DNA from: Vigna angularis
Taxonomy: Eukaryota > Streptophyta > Magnoliopsida > Fabales > Fabaceae
DNA: 64,000 nt
Reading direction: 5' to 3'
Assembly (NCBI RefSeq): GCF_016808095.1
Contig: NC_068977.1
Span: forward strand, 29,599,364-29,663,363
Position numbers and translations under genes: made by a program. Shown one piece after another: positions 37,541 to 51,570 of the stretch (the stretch's first letter is position 1; every line of letters begins with the position of its first letter). The notes beneath the pieces are model-generated. The model made no database searches, had not been told where the DNA came from, and saw only the letters and a program-made list of their open reading frames with translations.

Positions 37541-38673
37541 TTGCGCTACACTTAATTTTGTTTTTAATGAAGATTAACGATAACATCTACGACTTTAAGT
37601 AGTATAGTATACATTAACTAAACTGTTTAGAAAACCTAAAGGAGAACTACACTAAGTTGAATGCTCATTTACGTATATCTAATATTATAAAACGATCTCC
37701 ATTAACGAGATTCTCTCTAGAATAAGAATTTAGTTTAGACAGACGCTTAAAGGAACACTGAACGGTCAAATACTGACTCTCAGTTACAATTTACCTAATT
37801 CTGCAGAGTATTACAGAATGACTCTCAGACAATATCCCTAAAGCATGATAAATCAGATAAGACTATACACTTCTATGAAGAATCGAACGATCACTAATGA
37901 CGCTCGACCATACTACATCATTTACTCATATTACTACAAGTTGAAGATCAAACCCTATCTCAACTCAGTTCACACCATTTATCAATCGTCCATTCACACA
38001 TCCAAACATGCAGTAACATGGATATTTCATACTCATCAATTAGTCAAACAACGTATCATACAAACATACAAACGTTCAAAACAACAATCTTAATCAAATT
38101 ATATAAGTTTCCCTTACCTCTACACGTAACCGAACGCTCACAGATGCAGAATAGAGTTCACCACTACCAAGGACCTTAACGTTCGACAGTCACACTTTAA
38201 GAAACTGAACCAAACAAAAGACCAGAAATACTCAGAATAATACGATTCGCTCAGGCAACCAAAAATCTGAATTTGCATGCGAGAAGAAATGAACGTGCTA
38301 AAGAGAAAGAAACTCACCGGCTTAGAACCACAAATCGATCGGTTTAAACGAAAGCTCTTGACGCCAGGAGAGTTCAAACGGTGCTTGAGAGGTGATCGAA
38401 AGAAGAAAAGATGAGATTTCCTAGAGAGAAGGTGAAGAAGATTTAGAGAGAAGGAGGAGGAAATGGTTTCAGCAGTTTGGAGAAGAAGGAAAGCATGCAG
38501 AGAAATGTCACGACATTTGAAATTTGGCATTAAGTACTACCGTCACCCAAAACCGAACGACCACTCTCCTACAATCACTTGTGTTCCACTACTGAAACTC
38601 TGACTCTCTCTTCGTGACAATTGACTCCCACTACTTGGGGTTTTTAGTGGGTTTTAATGGGTCTGACAAAAGT

Positions 38674-39788
38674 TTAAAAACTAAAAATATATTTGAAATA
38701 TGATTACAACTTGCCCAACTTTATTGCACAATGCAAGATAATGATCAATCCACTTCATGCATTTGAAATAGGGTTAAATATATTTATAATCCTTAAACTT
38801 GGACGTTAAATTGAAATCCACCATTTTTTAAAATTTTATATATTTTGGTTGTCAAACTTTAAAAAGGAAAGAATATAGTCATCTTAACCAACAATATTAG
38901 TTTTTTTAATGTGTCAAACAACATTTCAAGTTGATATTTCAACTTTTTACACTGTTTGACATGTTCCAGCTCAAATGTGAATATAAAATGTTGTTTAATA
39001 CAAAAAAACTAGCATCATTAGGTTAAGAGGACTAGTATTCATTTTTAAAGTTTAAAAAACAAACGAATTTCAATTTTGCATCAAATTTTAAAGATTAAAA
39101 ATATATTTAACTCTTTGAAATATCACATTGATTTTGTAATAACATTTTCAAATTTAAATCAAAATTGATGGTAATATTTTGATAACACTACAACAAAAAA
39201 CACAAATTATGGAAATCCAAAAGCCGTTAGTTATAGGAAAATTCTATTAATAAGGTAATATATTTGATAAAAAAGGAATGACAAAAAATCTGATGGTGAA
39301 ATGAATCTCAAAATATTTCACTACAAAGTCGGTCAATCATTATTTTGTCACTTATTATTGAAGAATTTTGAACAATAGTAATCATCACAATTTAGTTATT
39401 TTTCTTGTTCCTCTCGTCTTACTCTTCTTTTTCTTTCTTTTCTTTTTCTTACTATTCTTCTTCCTTCTTTTCTCCTCCTCATCTTTCTCTCCTATGTGGC
39501 CGCTTCTATTTCTTTCTTATCTGGATCATTCTCTTTTTTTTCCTTTTCACTATCTTCAATTCAATTATAAAACACATTTCATTAAATGAATTTTATAAAC
39601 GAATCCATTACTAACATATTTTATTGACAGATTTTACAAACAAATTTATTATAAACAAATTATAATTTATTAATAAATTCTTTGTATAGACTTAGCAACA
39701 AAAGTATATGCCACTAATAAAAAAATAAATTTTATAAACAAATTTATTTTTGTCGACAAATTTGTATTAGTTACTACAAAATTTATAG

Positions 39789-39885
<97 letters not shown>

Positions 39886-42640
39886 ATTTTACACATTTGT
39901 AAGCAAATTTCGCTCTTTTGTGATATGCAAAATAAATAATAGATTTTATATTGTTTACGAAGAAAAACTTTTAAATTTAAATCAAGTGATGTTGCAAAAT
40001 TAATTCCAACCAGCAAATTCAAAACTCAACTAAACTAGTTTTTGAGTCCACATCAAATTGAGATTTGATTTTTTTTTTCTTATGAAGTCCTCACAAATTA
40101 CTTTTATTATTTTTTATTTTAATATTTTAATATAATTAGTGCCAACTAAATGATACAATTCTTAAAAATTTATAGTTAAACATATAATTATGTTTAACAT
40201 CAATGTAGAGTTGGCTTGACCATCTGTATTAGCGTAACGTTATGCTAAACCAACTAATAACCAATATTGCAGTAGTGAACATGCCAATAGTAAAATATAT
40301 CTTGTACCAAAACATTTGTTTATTGATACGATACATTATATTGTTAATTACAAATATCTGGTATTTATATAATGTTAATAATTCAATTTAGGTAATTGTG
40401 ATATCGATAGAAGCAAAGTTGCGCATAAATAATATTTATATAATTTTAATTATGTACTTTCTCTATCTGTATTTATCAAAACACGCGCGCGCACAGTATG
40501 AAAAATATTAACATCATCAAGGGAATAAATACACAATACAGATATTGTATTAAATTGTTAATGTATTTTGAACTAATCTTTTGTATTTTTAGTATTTTTA
40601 TTCATGTTATTGTATGAGTTTTATGGCTGAATTATAGTCTTAACTTCAATTTTGGTCTATCAATAACATTATTGTGTTAACTTCAATTTTTATAGATTTA
40701 CACACTAATTTCATAAAATCCAATTCTACACATTCATTACCACTACAAATATTCAAATGACTTAAATTTATTCAAATTTCAATTCAACTCAATAAATATA
40801 CAATAAAATGTAATATTTTATTATAAAAGAAAAAACGAATACGTCAAGTGGTGACTAATCAAAACTCACAACAAAAATTATTCACACAAGTTGAAAGAAA
40901 CCTTAATAAAATATGATTAAAAATGATCTCCTATACTAAATTTATTATAATAATATCATCAAATACAAAATATTATCTATTAAATAGTATTTTATATCCA
41001 TACATAATTTCTTAAAACATTTACTTTTATGTTAAGAAAATAATAACACTAATTAAATTGAGCTAAAATAACTTAACACAATTTAAATCGATCATAAAAT
41101 ATACATATGAAGTCAATTTTCAAAATTCGAATCCATTCAAATCAATTTCAAGTCCAACTAAATTAACGAATGGAGATGGATATGATCATGGTGAGCCTCA
41201 TGCTCACGTTGTGAATATATCCCTCAAATAAAAAAAGTTGTAACCTAAGTATATAAGATAATACATATAAGAAGACACTTTTCAACAAAGCCATAATTAT
41301 AATTGTATAGTCCAATGATATAATTTATGTGTTCCTTTGGTGACCCCTTACGATAAAAAGAATGATTTTCCATGCAATTCATGCAAAACTAGCATTGATT
41401 CCCAATATTATCTGGGTCGATTATAATACATCAAATTGTGTAATGATTAGATACTTTTTTGATGAAAGTGATCCAATGAAGAATTTGTTATATTAAAAGA
41501 ATCCGGCCAAAATATCTTAATATTTTCATTGTTGATCTGAGTTAATTTGGATGACGAAGAAAAATCCATTGAAAGGGCATCATGATATAATAGATAATGG
41601 GTATTATGAGAGGATTATTCATTAATTATACATGACCTTTCTGAACACTTAAGGTAGACTAGAGTAGCTAGGTAGCATCTTATCATTATTATTTTAGGTC
41701 AACCCCATATATACAGATGCCAACTCAGTAGTTCATATCTTACCACTTGGCATCATGTGTTTTGCTTTGTATCATTTAGAATCCAGGTGGTCCAACATCA
41801 ATATTACTTCTATAATTATTAGATATGTAGTAATAAACCTAAACTAATAATCACCCTATCTCTTTTTTCTCTATTATTTGTGTAATTTAGGCATCTTTTG
41901 CTGACTTCATCTGCCAACTCAATTTCAGATGATATTCTCCATGGAATAGCTCAAAAATATTAAATGTATGTATGGACAATTTTTTTATTGATTGGATATA
42001 GGTACATGCATGAATAACATATTCTATTCTTTATATTAAGTTCGGAGATGGAGTTGGATATATATATATTCGTTATGTTCTTATTTTTATAGTTGTCTAT
42101 GTTTTAAATTTCTAAAATATAAGTAATTATATAATAAACTTATATTAAATTTTATCTGATTATTAATTTTATAATTTATTTTAAGACAGATATCTTTTTT
42201 TTTGTAATTTTTACTCTTTTAATATAATTATTTGGATTTTATCAAATTATTATTTGATATTTTTATTTGAGTTTAATTTTGTGACATGCAAAAAATATAG
42301 TATTATAATAATATATAATAATAACAATATTATAATAATGGATAATAGGTAGAAGAAGGAAATACATTTTATCTATGTAGTCTTGACTTCACTCAAGCCA
42401 AATAATTTTTCATTTTCTCTTTTGGATTTCATTTTCATTTCTCATTTTCCTTTTCAAATTCTAATTGCACCAACGGAGCAAATTTCAAAATAGCTTAAAT
42501 TTTATATATTTTATAAAATCATTCTTCTCTTTATATTTCGTATTCTTTTAGTCATCCATCTTAGTAAGGTCAGTTTAGAAAAGTAGTCCTCTCAACTTGA
42601 TTTATCACATACTTGAGTTTTTGTCTTGTTTGGATAATTT
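38674..42640. other. Gene-free AT-rich stretch
   Basis: No coding or RNA gene recognised. A CACTACAAC word at 39186 looks like a transposon tip, but no partner was found. Confidence 0.4.
39790..39885. repeat. (TA)n followed by (TG)n
   Basis: About 41 TA units run into about six TG units. Confidence 0.97.
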
Positions 42641-42651
42641 GTTCTGTATTT

Positions 42652-42831
42652 CTAATTATGAGTGAAAGTAGTTCTTAAACTAAAAGAGTCTAAATTTGAG
42701 GATAAGTTATTCTTTTAAGGCAAGAGAAATTAGTTTAGTTCCTAATTATGAGTGAAAGTGGTTCTTAAACTAAAAGAGTTTAAATTTGAGAGTAAGTTAT
42801 TATTTTAAGGTAAAAGAAATTAGTTTAGATT
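42652..42831 (+). repeat. 90-bp tandem duplication
   Basis: Two copies beginning ctaattatgagtgaaagt, at 42652 and 42742, with few differences. Confidence 0.9.
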
Positions 42832-42841
42832 TTAGAATACT

Positions 42842-42923
42842 ATTGCTTTATATTGGTTGTGGTAATAATAATATTTGATTTTGCATACTGTTGCTTTATA
42901 TTGGTTGTGGTAATAATAATATA
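42842..42923 (+). repeat. 48-bp tandem duplication
   Basis: Two copies of ttgctttatattggttgtgg plus taataataat, at 42843 and 42891, directly before the CACTA-like subterminal repeats. Confidence 0.9.
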
Positions 42924-43580
42924 ACGATGGATATTACCGAAGGTCCTAAACCGTCGATAATATCGAAGAATCATGACCTTCGGTATTTACCGACGGCTTA
43001 TGGCCTTCGGTAGTTACGACTTATGGCCTTCGGTAATATCGGTCGGTAACTATCGACGGTTTGCGACCTTCGATAATTGGTTTTTGACTGCCGGTAATTC
43101 AGAGACTTTATACTGTTACCGACGATAGTATCCGTCGGTAATGTATAGTATAGATTTCGGGGCTATTACTTCACTCCCTACCCACCACAATACACCTGCC
43201 AATCAATATCATCATACATCAATGCACTCAATATTTGTTTCATAAAATGCAGGTTGCACTGCTATTTGTACACTGCCTACCCACAACAATACACCTGCCA
43301 ATCAATATCATCATACATCAATGCACTCAATATTTGTTTTATAAAATGCAATCAATATCAAGAAACATCAAAACATCAAACATGAAATATATCATTAATA
43401 CCATAGAAGTACTTGTCAATAGTAATAAATGTCAAAACACAAATGTCTTTAAACTAAGCAACTAAGTTTTAAAAGTTTATCGACTATTAATACCATAGAA
43501 GTAGTTGTTAATAGTAGTAAACATCAAAACTCAAAAAAGTTTTTAAACTAAGCAACTAAGTTTTAAAAGTTCATCAACTC

Positions 43581-43859
43581 CTAATAGTCAGTATAGTCAT
43601 CAAAATCTTCTTCTTCTTCTTCTTCTTGTTGCTGAGGCAGCTGTTGTTGGACAGGTGGTTGCACTAGAGTGGGCTGCATGGGCTGTATCGGTGAGTGTGG
43701 CTGGTGGGAAGATGATGGGGCATATACTTCTTGCTGAGTTATTAATTTCCTGAACAAATCTTCAAGAGTCTTCAATCTGGTCATATCTGCATCATAAGCC
43801 TCTCTACTGACCATGTTGATTTGCTCAGTATTGTTGGATGTAGATGATTGATGTTTCAA
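43581..43859 (-). pseudogene. C-terminal fragment of a CACTA-type element protein (tentative)
   Basis: A minus-strand frame with no ATG at its start runs to a stop at 43581. It has an N-terminal helical part (MVSREAYDADMTRLKTLEDL), then a Pro/Gln-rich stretch and an acidic end (EEEEEEDFDDYTDY). Coiled-coil plus Q/P-rich plus acidic tail is the usual end of plant CACTA ORF proteins, and the location inside a CACTA-like element agrees. Just upstream (43861-43950, minus) a different frame continues with a Ser/Thr/Lys-rich sequence, so a frameshift near 43860 seems to separate the two parts. The assignment rests on context more than motif. Confidence 0.35.
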
Positions 43860-45060
43860 TATCCCTCTTCTTGCTTATTGGTGCAAATTTTGTGCTAGGG
43901 TGATTGCTCGTGCTAGTGGTAGCATCTTGAGGGATGGAAATTCATATAGGTCTTGATATAAGTGCCTCCGCAGCAAGGAAAAACAACCTTATAAAAACAC
44001 TTTTTTGTAGTGAGGATTTGAGTGAAAATTGGCAACTCCTATAGCCAAATTTTGAGAGACCAGCTCCATATCAAAGTGAATGAGAGATTGAGTGTTTTGA
44101 AACTAAAAGAAACTTGCTAGAGGAGAGCCAACACCCTAAAACAATTTAGAAAGTGAGTTTGTGAGATTACACCCAAAGCTAAGTAGCCTTAGCTGAGAAC
44201 AAAATTCTGCACTTGCCTTCCAATTCTGAAAACTCCATTTTTTGAAATTGAATGGTGTTATCAATTTGGCTTATACAATATATGATTTCAGAAACATTTT
44301 ACATGATCAAAAGGATTTTGAAAACTTGTTGATTGAACTGTTTTTATTTCAATTGAAGGTGCAATTTCAACTTCTCAAAGTTGTTCAAAAACATATTTCT
44401 TCACATCTAACCAATTGGGTTTTCTTGTTTTTCTGGTGCTACTACATAGATTGTACAACTAGTACAAACTCACTTTTCATCCATTTTTGTTTTGACCAGT
44501 TTGGTGCTTAAAATCTAGCTGATTCAATACTTGTTTTGGACCAATTGAATTGCTCAATTGAAGCCTTAGATATTCTTGATGGTTTGATATAACAGTGCAG
44601 GTTTTCAAAGTTGAAACTTGATTCAACAATAGTTTAAGAACCATATTTCCACGTGATTTCAGAGTTTGAATAAGCAAAGTTCATAGAGGATATGCATTTC
44701 AACAATTTTCACCAGGCAGGCATAAACACAAAGCCAATCAAAATTGTTAAGATACATCAACCATATCACCAGACCAATTATTACAGATCATCATTACAAG
44801 GTACTCATACAATTAACACCTAAGCACTTGTTCACTATCATACAACAAGAAACGTTTACTATTTGATTTATGCAGAGAAGAGAAAAATCTATTATAATAT
44901 TTTAGGGTCTCACATATAACACCCAAACATCCCCAAAACATAACTAAATATTAATATTATTTATTCAACACCTAAAAACTTCAAAACAAAGTCATTATAT
45001 GCCATACACAGACCCCAAAACACATCTAATGTACTTTCTCACACACCACACCACATTTTC
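43860..45060. other. Interior of CACTA-like element, nothing recognised
   Basis: No conserved motif was found on either strand. Confidence 0.35.
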
Positions 45061-45229
45061 AACACATGAATATCATATATGTGGGGTTTCAGGTGGGGAA
45101 CGAAGGGATGTTACCTCACGAGTGAAGTGTCGACAGCGGGAGTCTATAAACCGCAAGTGAAGTTAAGCCCAATGAAGCTTGCGGAAGAGCGATTGAACTA
45201 TAATATTGGTGATTCTCGAGCTGAGGTCA

Positions 45230-45640
45230 CGGTTGAAGCACAATGGAGGGGGCGAACTCCAGGAACCTACACCTACGACCCTTGGAAAAGATCACTACGA
45301 GGGCAGTTCTCGAGCTGATGTCAAATATGAAGCACAATGGAGGGAGGCGAACTGCGATAACCCACACCTATGACCCTTGGAGAAGATCACTGCGAGGGAT
45401 CTCAGATTGGGCAAATCAAAGAAGGAAGGGAATAAGGATTTTCGTGCGAAATGAAAATGTGAGAGGGAATACATGATTTTCGCCCTAATTGATCAAAGAA
45501 AAGGGAGGCGTGCAAACTCCGGTAGTCAACGCCTACGACCGTTGGAGAAGATGAGTGTGAGGGTTTTGAGATTGGGGAAATCAAAGAAGGGGTTGAGGGA
45601 ATAAGGGTTTTCGTGCAAAATGAAAATCTGAGAGGAAATA
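45230..45640 (+). repeat. Imperfect tandem repeats near right end of CACTA-like element
   Basis: About four diverged copies of a block with ggaggcgaact, then cctacgacccttggagaaga, then tgcgaggg, spaced 100-180 bases apart. The last ones also carry a ttcgtgcgaaatgaaaatg segment. Confidence 0.7.
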
Positions 45641-45777
45641 CTCTAATTTTGGGCCTAAATCATCGAAGACATTATGGACGGCCAAGAGCCGTCGGTAATA
45701 TATTTCACCAAAGCATTACCGAAGGCGTTAAGCCCGTCGGTAATATTCTGCCGGTAGCTAGCCTTTTTCCTGAAGTG

Positions 45778-47416
45778 GATAAATCAAATGGATCAATTTC
45801 ATACATATACTCAGAACTTTTGGACACCAAAGAAAAAATGAATCACAAAAACCTCTAGGGGTTTAGAATGATGTGTGCCAGCTATGTACTGTTGGTCGCA
45901 AACTGAGAGTTGGATTTTAGTGAAGTTCAGGGATTGTGACACTGGATGCCAAACAACCACCGTTGGGTGATAATTATTGATTTTACATGTTTTTGTGTGT
46001 TTAAAAACATAATTTTTAGACAAATACTAACTATAGGGACACTAAAATTAAACCCAACATTGCAAATATTAGAAAAAGACTCACTTGTAAGGTTATACTG
46101 CCATGAACCGTCCATGACCAAAAATCATCTTGGTCCACTTGACAATTTTAAATACTTTATATGTTACATTTTCTTGCACATTAACTCTTTAGTGAAAATA
46201 TTTTATTTTTAGCGTCCACTTGAGAACTTTACAAACTTTATGGTTTAACTAAGTCATTGAATATAAGAATCTTACACAAGTTTTTTGAATAAAAATAATA
46301 TTTATGCGAACTACTATGTCACGCTTATTGTTGGTTTTATAATCAACATGGTGTCAAAATAAACTTTGGACTGAACCTTAAGGAGGCCGTGTTAATTTTG
46401 CTGTGCAAGAACAAGACTTTGTTAGATGAGAGTTAAGAAAAATATTATGTTTTTAAATGTTAAAATAACTATACCATTACATTTTGTTATATTTGATTGA
46501 AACGTTGTAATTAAATTTTATATTAATACATCAAAAAATAAATTCTAAATTTTTAGCATTTAAGTTGAAATAAATAATTTGATTGTTGGTACGGGATGAG
46601 TATGGTTTGAAGTAAGGCACATATGCATAATTAATAACGCGTATTATCGAGGAATCTTGTGTGTTCTTGAGCAATGGTGCAGTAAGTAACAACAAATATC
46701 TATTCACAACATTATCGAGAATTCAACTAAAAAATATATTTAATAGTACATCTGTCAGACAGGAATCTTTTAATAGAATCTCGACAGAATCTATCTTATA
46801 TTCTATCATATTAACCACGCTGCTAATTCTAACTTCAATTATAATTAGCAATTGCAGATTTATCGAATTTATTTTTTATGAGCTTGTGATCACCAGCATT
46901 ATTTTTATTTATCACAATAGTTTGCTAATGAAATAGATAGAGATGAAATTTTTTAAAATAAAAGTTAGAGTGTTGTTATGGTAGAGATAAGAATTAAGAT
47001 TGTTAATTATAAAAATTGATAATAGTTATTAAAAAGTTACAAGTAATCAAACTTTTTTACTGTATAAATATTATACTTGCATTTTATAATAAAAGATGAA
47101 ACTGGTATTTTATTAAAATTTTAACTTTATTAGTTTCAATTATTTATTTTAATAAATGATTTATTATTATTATTGTTATTTCAATACATAATTTTGTAAG
47201 TTCTAGTGAATGTCTCATTGAGATGAAGGCATTCTTTTTAAGCATATCTCTTTATCTTCGATACAGTTTGATATTTTTTTTCATATATTATTTTAATTGA
47301 ATTTGGACGGAGATGTGGTGAATTGAATATGTTTATATTAAATCAAGTTTGGATCTTTCAAACTTGGTATATCACGTGTGATAAGGATGATTTTAGCTAA
47401 TATGCATGCGATTAAT

Positions 47417-47497
<81 letters not shown>

Positions 47498-48070
47498 GTT
47501 TACAAATTATTCATTGTCTTGCCTATAAATTTTTTTTTACTGCCCATGTTTTAATCATTCAAATCCAAAAGTGTAGTTAAAATGAGTGAATTCAACAGCA
47601 TTGAAACTACCAAAAATATGTTAATATATAGATATATGATCTTTCTTTCTTTTATTCAATTAAGGACATTGAGATGGAAATTCTATATACCATACATACA
47701 CCGGAAAATCTGCCATTAACATCAAGCATTACCACCAACACATACATGGAGATACATGTAACATCAACATCAATTGTTATAGTCTTTACAAACTTATGTT
47801 TTGTTTTTCTTATAAATGTAAATTCTATTAATTCAACTATTGCATAAAATTTTCATATATAACAAATCGAGTTATGTAATTTTCAAATAATTATAAAACT
47901 AATTAATAATTCACTATATACTTTTATTTTAATGTGCAATATATATTCGCGTTATAAAATAGAACTAAATCTTTATCATTAGTTTACATATCTATAATTT
48001 AAATATTTAAATTAGGTAGATCTTAATATATAACATTATATATAGTATAGCATAATTGTTTTTATCCGTA
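45778..48070. other. Gene-free AT-rich stretch
   Basis: No gene or repeat structure recognised apart from a (TA)n tract at 47422-47492. Confidence 0.4.
47422..47492. repeat. (TA)n microsatellite
   Basis: About 35 TA units. Confidence 0.97.
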
Positions 48071-48589
48071 ATATATTGTGAGGACCGTATATTTTAGGAG
48101 AAGTGATGGGGACATGGCAGTCACCCACTTCTTGCGTTATTGGAGTGCATTATTGGAGTGCAATTATAGGAATGGGAGAAAGAGGGGGGATGGTCTCATT
48201 TGGGCATCGGAGGAGAGCAGCTCAGAGGAAGGGAACCCTTCCTTTCATTTTCAACCGTTCAAAGAGCACCCAAAGGAAGCAATACCAACTTTGGAAGGGC
48301 TGAGAGGAGGATCTAGGTTGGGCATCTTGTGAGGGTGGAGTTCTTGCACCAAGATCTGGGAGAGGAAGTGGAGAGCTGCTGAAGTTGCTAGGAGATCTTG
48401 AGCTACACGTCTGGGAGGAGTTAGATCACTAATTTTACAAAGGAAGTCTTCAAGAGGTAAGGGAAGTTAGATCTTTTGTTGGATTGTTGAAATATGTTGT
48501 ATTTGATGCAAATTTGGGAAGAAGGGGATGAAAATTGGGGTCTTCTGGGTTTTCTGGAATCTGGTGCGATTCTGCAGATTTCGGCAGAA

Positions 48590-49880
48590 CGCGCGTACGT
48601 CCAATTTTGGTGAGTCAAAATTGGACGTTCGTCCAATTTGCTCGACCGTGGTCGTCCCAAATATATGAGCGTTCGGTTTGGTATTGAGCGTTCGCGTTTG
48701 TCCTTAGGTAAAGTTAGTCATGTACAAGACGTTTGTCCAAACTGTATACAGTGAATTAGTAATTGTAGTCGTTCGTCCTTAATCTGGGATTCGTAAGTTT
48801 GGATCGTAAGCGTTCGGTCTTGGGTATTAGTGATCATGAGCGTTCGACTTAATTTAGTATAATCGGACTTGAATCTTGAACGTCCGCTTTGATGAATAAG
48901 TGATTGTAGCGTTCGACCTTCATCTGACATTCTTATGTTTGAATCTTGAACGTTCGGTTTTGATGTATTAGTGTGCGTTCAGTCTTAGATTGATATTCGT
49001 AAATTTAGATCTTGAGCGTTCGGTATTGACGAATTAGTGATTATAGTCGTTCGTCTTTAATTTGGATTCTCGGGTTTTGATGTTGAGCGTTCGGTTTTGG
49101 GTATTAGTGATTACGAGCGTTCGACCGTAATTTGATATTCTAAGTTTGAATCTTAAGCGTTCGGTCTTGATATCTGTTAGTGACTGTTAGCGCTCGATCT
49201 TGATCAATTAGTTTCAGGCTTCAATCTGAAGCGTTCGGTCTTATTATGTGTTAGTGAACGCTCGGTCTTGATAACGTTTTCAGTTAGTGATCGTCCATAG
49301 TGAGCGTTCGATCTTGGTGATGTTTTCTGGTTAGTGATCGTTCATATGGAACGATCGTTGTCGAGGATGTTAGTCCTCAGGTGGTACCCGTCATAGGCAA
49401 CGTTCGTTCTTGATGAGACTTGATCTTTGAGTATTTGTCCAAACAATAGTCGATTCAATATGATGTTGGGTTTTAACGTTCGGTGTTGGGCGTTCGGCCT
49501 AGTGGGGATGGATCTCACAACGTTCGTTCTAAGAGTGTTCGATCAATACGGAGTTGTGTTTTAGCGTTCGACCTATAGAGCATGATTTCTTAGCGTTCGT
49601 CCAAATAGTAATCAGTCAAATGGTGTTCAGAAAATACGTTTGGCAATTAGCGTTCTTTAAAATAGCGTCTGGTCGAATGATGTTCAATCTACTATGGTGC
49701 TCGGTTTTAACGTTCGGTTTGATTGTGTTGAATCTCATTAGCGTTCGGTTTGATTGTGTTGAATCTCATTAGCGTCCGTCCAATTAGCATAGTGGCGTTC
49801 GTCCAAATAGCGTTCGGTGACTAGTGTGTGGTGAATAGTGTTCGGCCAAATAGTGTTCGGCCAAATAGTGCTCGACCAAT
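48590..49880 (+). repeat. Diffuse array of gcgttcggt words in LTR-E
   Basis: Dozens of copies of a short word (a/g)gcgttcg(g/t)(t/c) occur at irregular 30-70 base spacing in spacers rich in ttagtgat and gaatctt. This fits an old, strongly diverged tandem array. Confidence 0.7.
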
Positions 49881-50298
49881 AGTGATGGGTTCTAAGTTCA
49901 CTTTACTCTTGTTCTGGGTTGGATTGAATTATGTGCAAAATGTTTGGAATATATATACTGTGATGTGTTTTATGTGAATGGATGAGATATATTGGATTTA
50001 CTATGGTAATATGGTAGTTTCTGGTTATTCATGACTTGGGTTAAGGTTCAAAGTAACATTATAATTCATGGACGTAATTCCATGATCCTCAAGGAGAGGA
50101 TACATGGTGGTGTTTTGGGGTTGTATAGAATGATTACATGGTAGCTCAGTTTTGGGGGTCATCCTGAAACTCCAATGGTCTTTCTTCTCATGTAGAGAGG
50201 ATTGAATCATGTGGTGAGGAGTAGCAGGAGGTCCTAGTCTTGGGTGCTTCCATATGATCCAAGGTGAGTGATAACGGATTAACCTCGTGACTGTGGCC

Positions 50299-50377
50299 GG
50301 GCGGTAGTGCCCAAAGTTCCACCGGGCGGTAGTGCCCAAGTTTCACAAGGCGGTAGTGCCCAAGTTTCATAAAGCCA
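50299..50377 (+). repeat. 24-bp minisatellite in LTR-E, three copies
   Basis: The unit gggcggtagtgcccaagttt is the same as in LTR-C. Confidence 0.85.
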
Positions 50378-50688
50378 CCACGATTGCAAGACCCGCCATA
50401 GCTCGGTAATCATTCTAGTCCAGATGAGTCGGTCTATAAAGCAACAAGTCAGGGTATAAAGTAACAAGTCTTGCGATGTCAGTTTACCATGTTTGGATGA
50501 CTTTTGCATGTCGTGTGAGTGGGTGAATTGTGGTTTAATGAGTATGCTCTAATTGTTCTTTTATACGAATCTAAGTATGATTACATGAATTAACTGTGCT
50601 ATATGTATAACATGTTTTTTTTTATATCTAGCTCACCCTTGCATTGTTTTGTGTTGTGTGCTGTTTGGGTATGTTTCTTTGGCGATGA

Positions 50689-50704
50689 TCATCCACTTGG
50701 ATGA
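50689..50704 (+). other. Hairpin in LTR-E
   Basis: The stem TCATCC / GGATGA encloses the loop ACTT, followed by GAGCAGATG. Confidence 0.65.
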
Positions 50705-51329
50705 GAGCAGATGTTGTCGCGGAGATTTCCCTTGGAGCAAGAGCTGGAGGTTATTAATGTTGCAGAGTAGTCTTCTTATAATTTCCTGATTGAACACTTG
50801 TAGTGTTTAATCCTTTCAACTGTTCAAGTTTAAATTTTTCAGTTTCTTTTATTTCTGGATGACTGTAATTTCATATTTAATTACACGTCATACTCCGACT
50901 GTTCTCTATATTTGGATGTTAATGTCTTTATTATATAATATTGGTTATTATATAATCGGGATGTTACATATATTATAATTCAGTGATTAGAATAATGAAA
51001 TTTAATATTTATAACTAATTATCAAAAGTGCGTATATTAATAAAGTGAAGAACTTTTCACTAGTGCAGTAAAGGGTATGTAACCGAGACATATACAAGCG
51101 AGATAAAAAATGGTAGGCTTTTTGCCTCGGTTCTAAACCGAGGCAAAAAGGTGTATGTTTTTGCCTCGGTTCAAATGCAACCGAGGCAATAGAGAGTGTA
51201 TTTTTTTTTTCGCCAGACTTTTGGCCTCGGTTGTTGGTGAACCGAGGTAGTAGAGGAGGGTTTTATGCCTCGGTTTAGAGTTGAACCGAGGCAATAGAGG
51301 ATATTTTTTATTCTCATATGAGTTCTTTT

Positions 51330-51440
51330 ATGCTTTGTGTGGCCACAAGTCCCGAGAGATTACAGGCTCTGCACCTTGGATTGAAGACTTTGGTATTGAA
51401 ATTAATTTGAGAGGGTCTTTTAGTTGGAGCAGACCTGCAA
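51330..51440 (-). pseudogene. Exon-like segment of unknown gene
   Basis: On the minus strand a T-rich stretch ending TTGCAG (51437) is followed by an open frame of about 34 codons reading LLQLKDPLKLISIPKSS and then QGAEPVISRDLWPHKA before a stop. The acceptor-like start suggests a captured terminal exon, perhaps from the same donor as the fragment at 51945. Not recognised. Confidence 0.25.
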
Positions 51441-51473
51441 TTGACGACAAAAAAAATTAGTTAATCATAATAC

Positions 51474-51570
51474 AAACATGATCATTAAACTCAAAAGAAA
51501 AGTGCAGTAAAAGCAAATTAAACTCAAAAACATGATCATTAAACTCAAAAGAAAAGAGCAGTGAAAGTAA
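51474..51570 (+). repeat. Short direct duplication of about 48 bp
   Basis: Two copies of acatgatcattaaactcaaa plus agaaaag. Confidence 0.8.

Larger units (their letters stand above)
36254..38668 (-). mobile_element. Solo LTR on minus strand (LTR-D)
   Basis: On the minus strand it begins TGTCAGACCCATT at 38668 and ends GGGATGTTACA at 36254. An exact 5-base duplication AAAGT flanks it (36249-36253 and 38669-38673). It is rich in cgttcg/cgaacg words and is the closest relative in the window of LTR-B (3200-5572). A (TA)n tract of 72 bases sits in its middle. Confidence 0.92.
42925..45777. mobile_element. Decayed CACTA-like element
   Basis: Both ends (42930-43150 and 45660-45765) are dense in mutually inverted words of the type TTACCGAAGG and CCGTCGGTAA, a subterminal repeat pattern typical of CACTA elements. 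The right end, read inward, is CACTTCAGGAAAAAGG, one base off the usual CACTACAAGAAA style. The left tip is missing or mutated, so no target duplication can be shown. The inside includes direct duplications (43177/43276, 43393/43486), a transposase-like C-terminal fragment and an array of imperfect repeats at 45230-45640. The same words (accgaagg, gccggta) occur at the right end of the CACTA at 53648-56961. Confidence 0.6.
48077..50968 (+). mobile_element. Solo LTR, 2.9 kb (LTR-E)
   Basis: It begins TGTGAGGACCG, ends GGGATGTTACA, and is flanked by TATAT on both sides (48072-48076 and 50969-50973). That duplication is low-complexity and therefore weaker proof than the others. From 48590 to 49880 it is packed with gcgttcggt / cgttcgtcc words every 40-60 bases. 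The segment 49965-50490 is shared with LTR-C. It has a three-copy 24-bp array (50299-50377) and a hairpin (50689-50704). Confidence 0.85.

Noticed and set aside
39186..40279. Possible CACTA or other element starting CACTACAAC at 39186 and ending cagtagtg near 40279
   Set aside because: The flanking triplets do not match and the tips agree for only a few bases.
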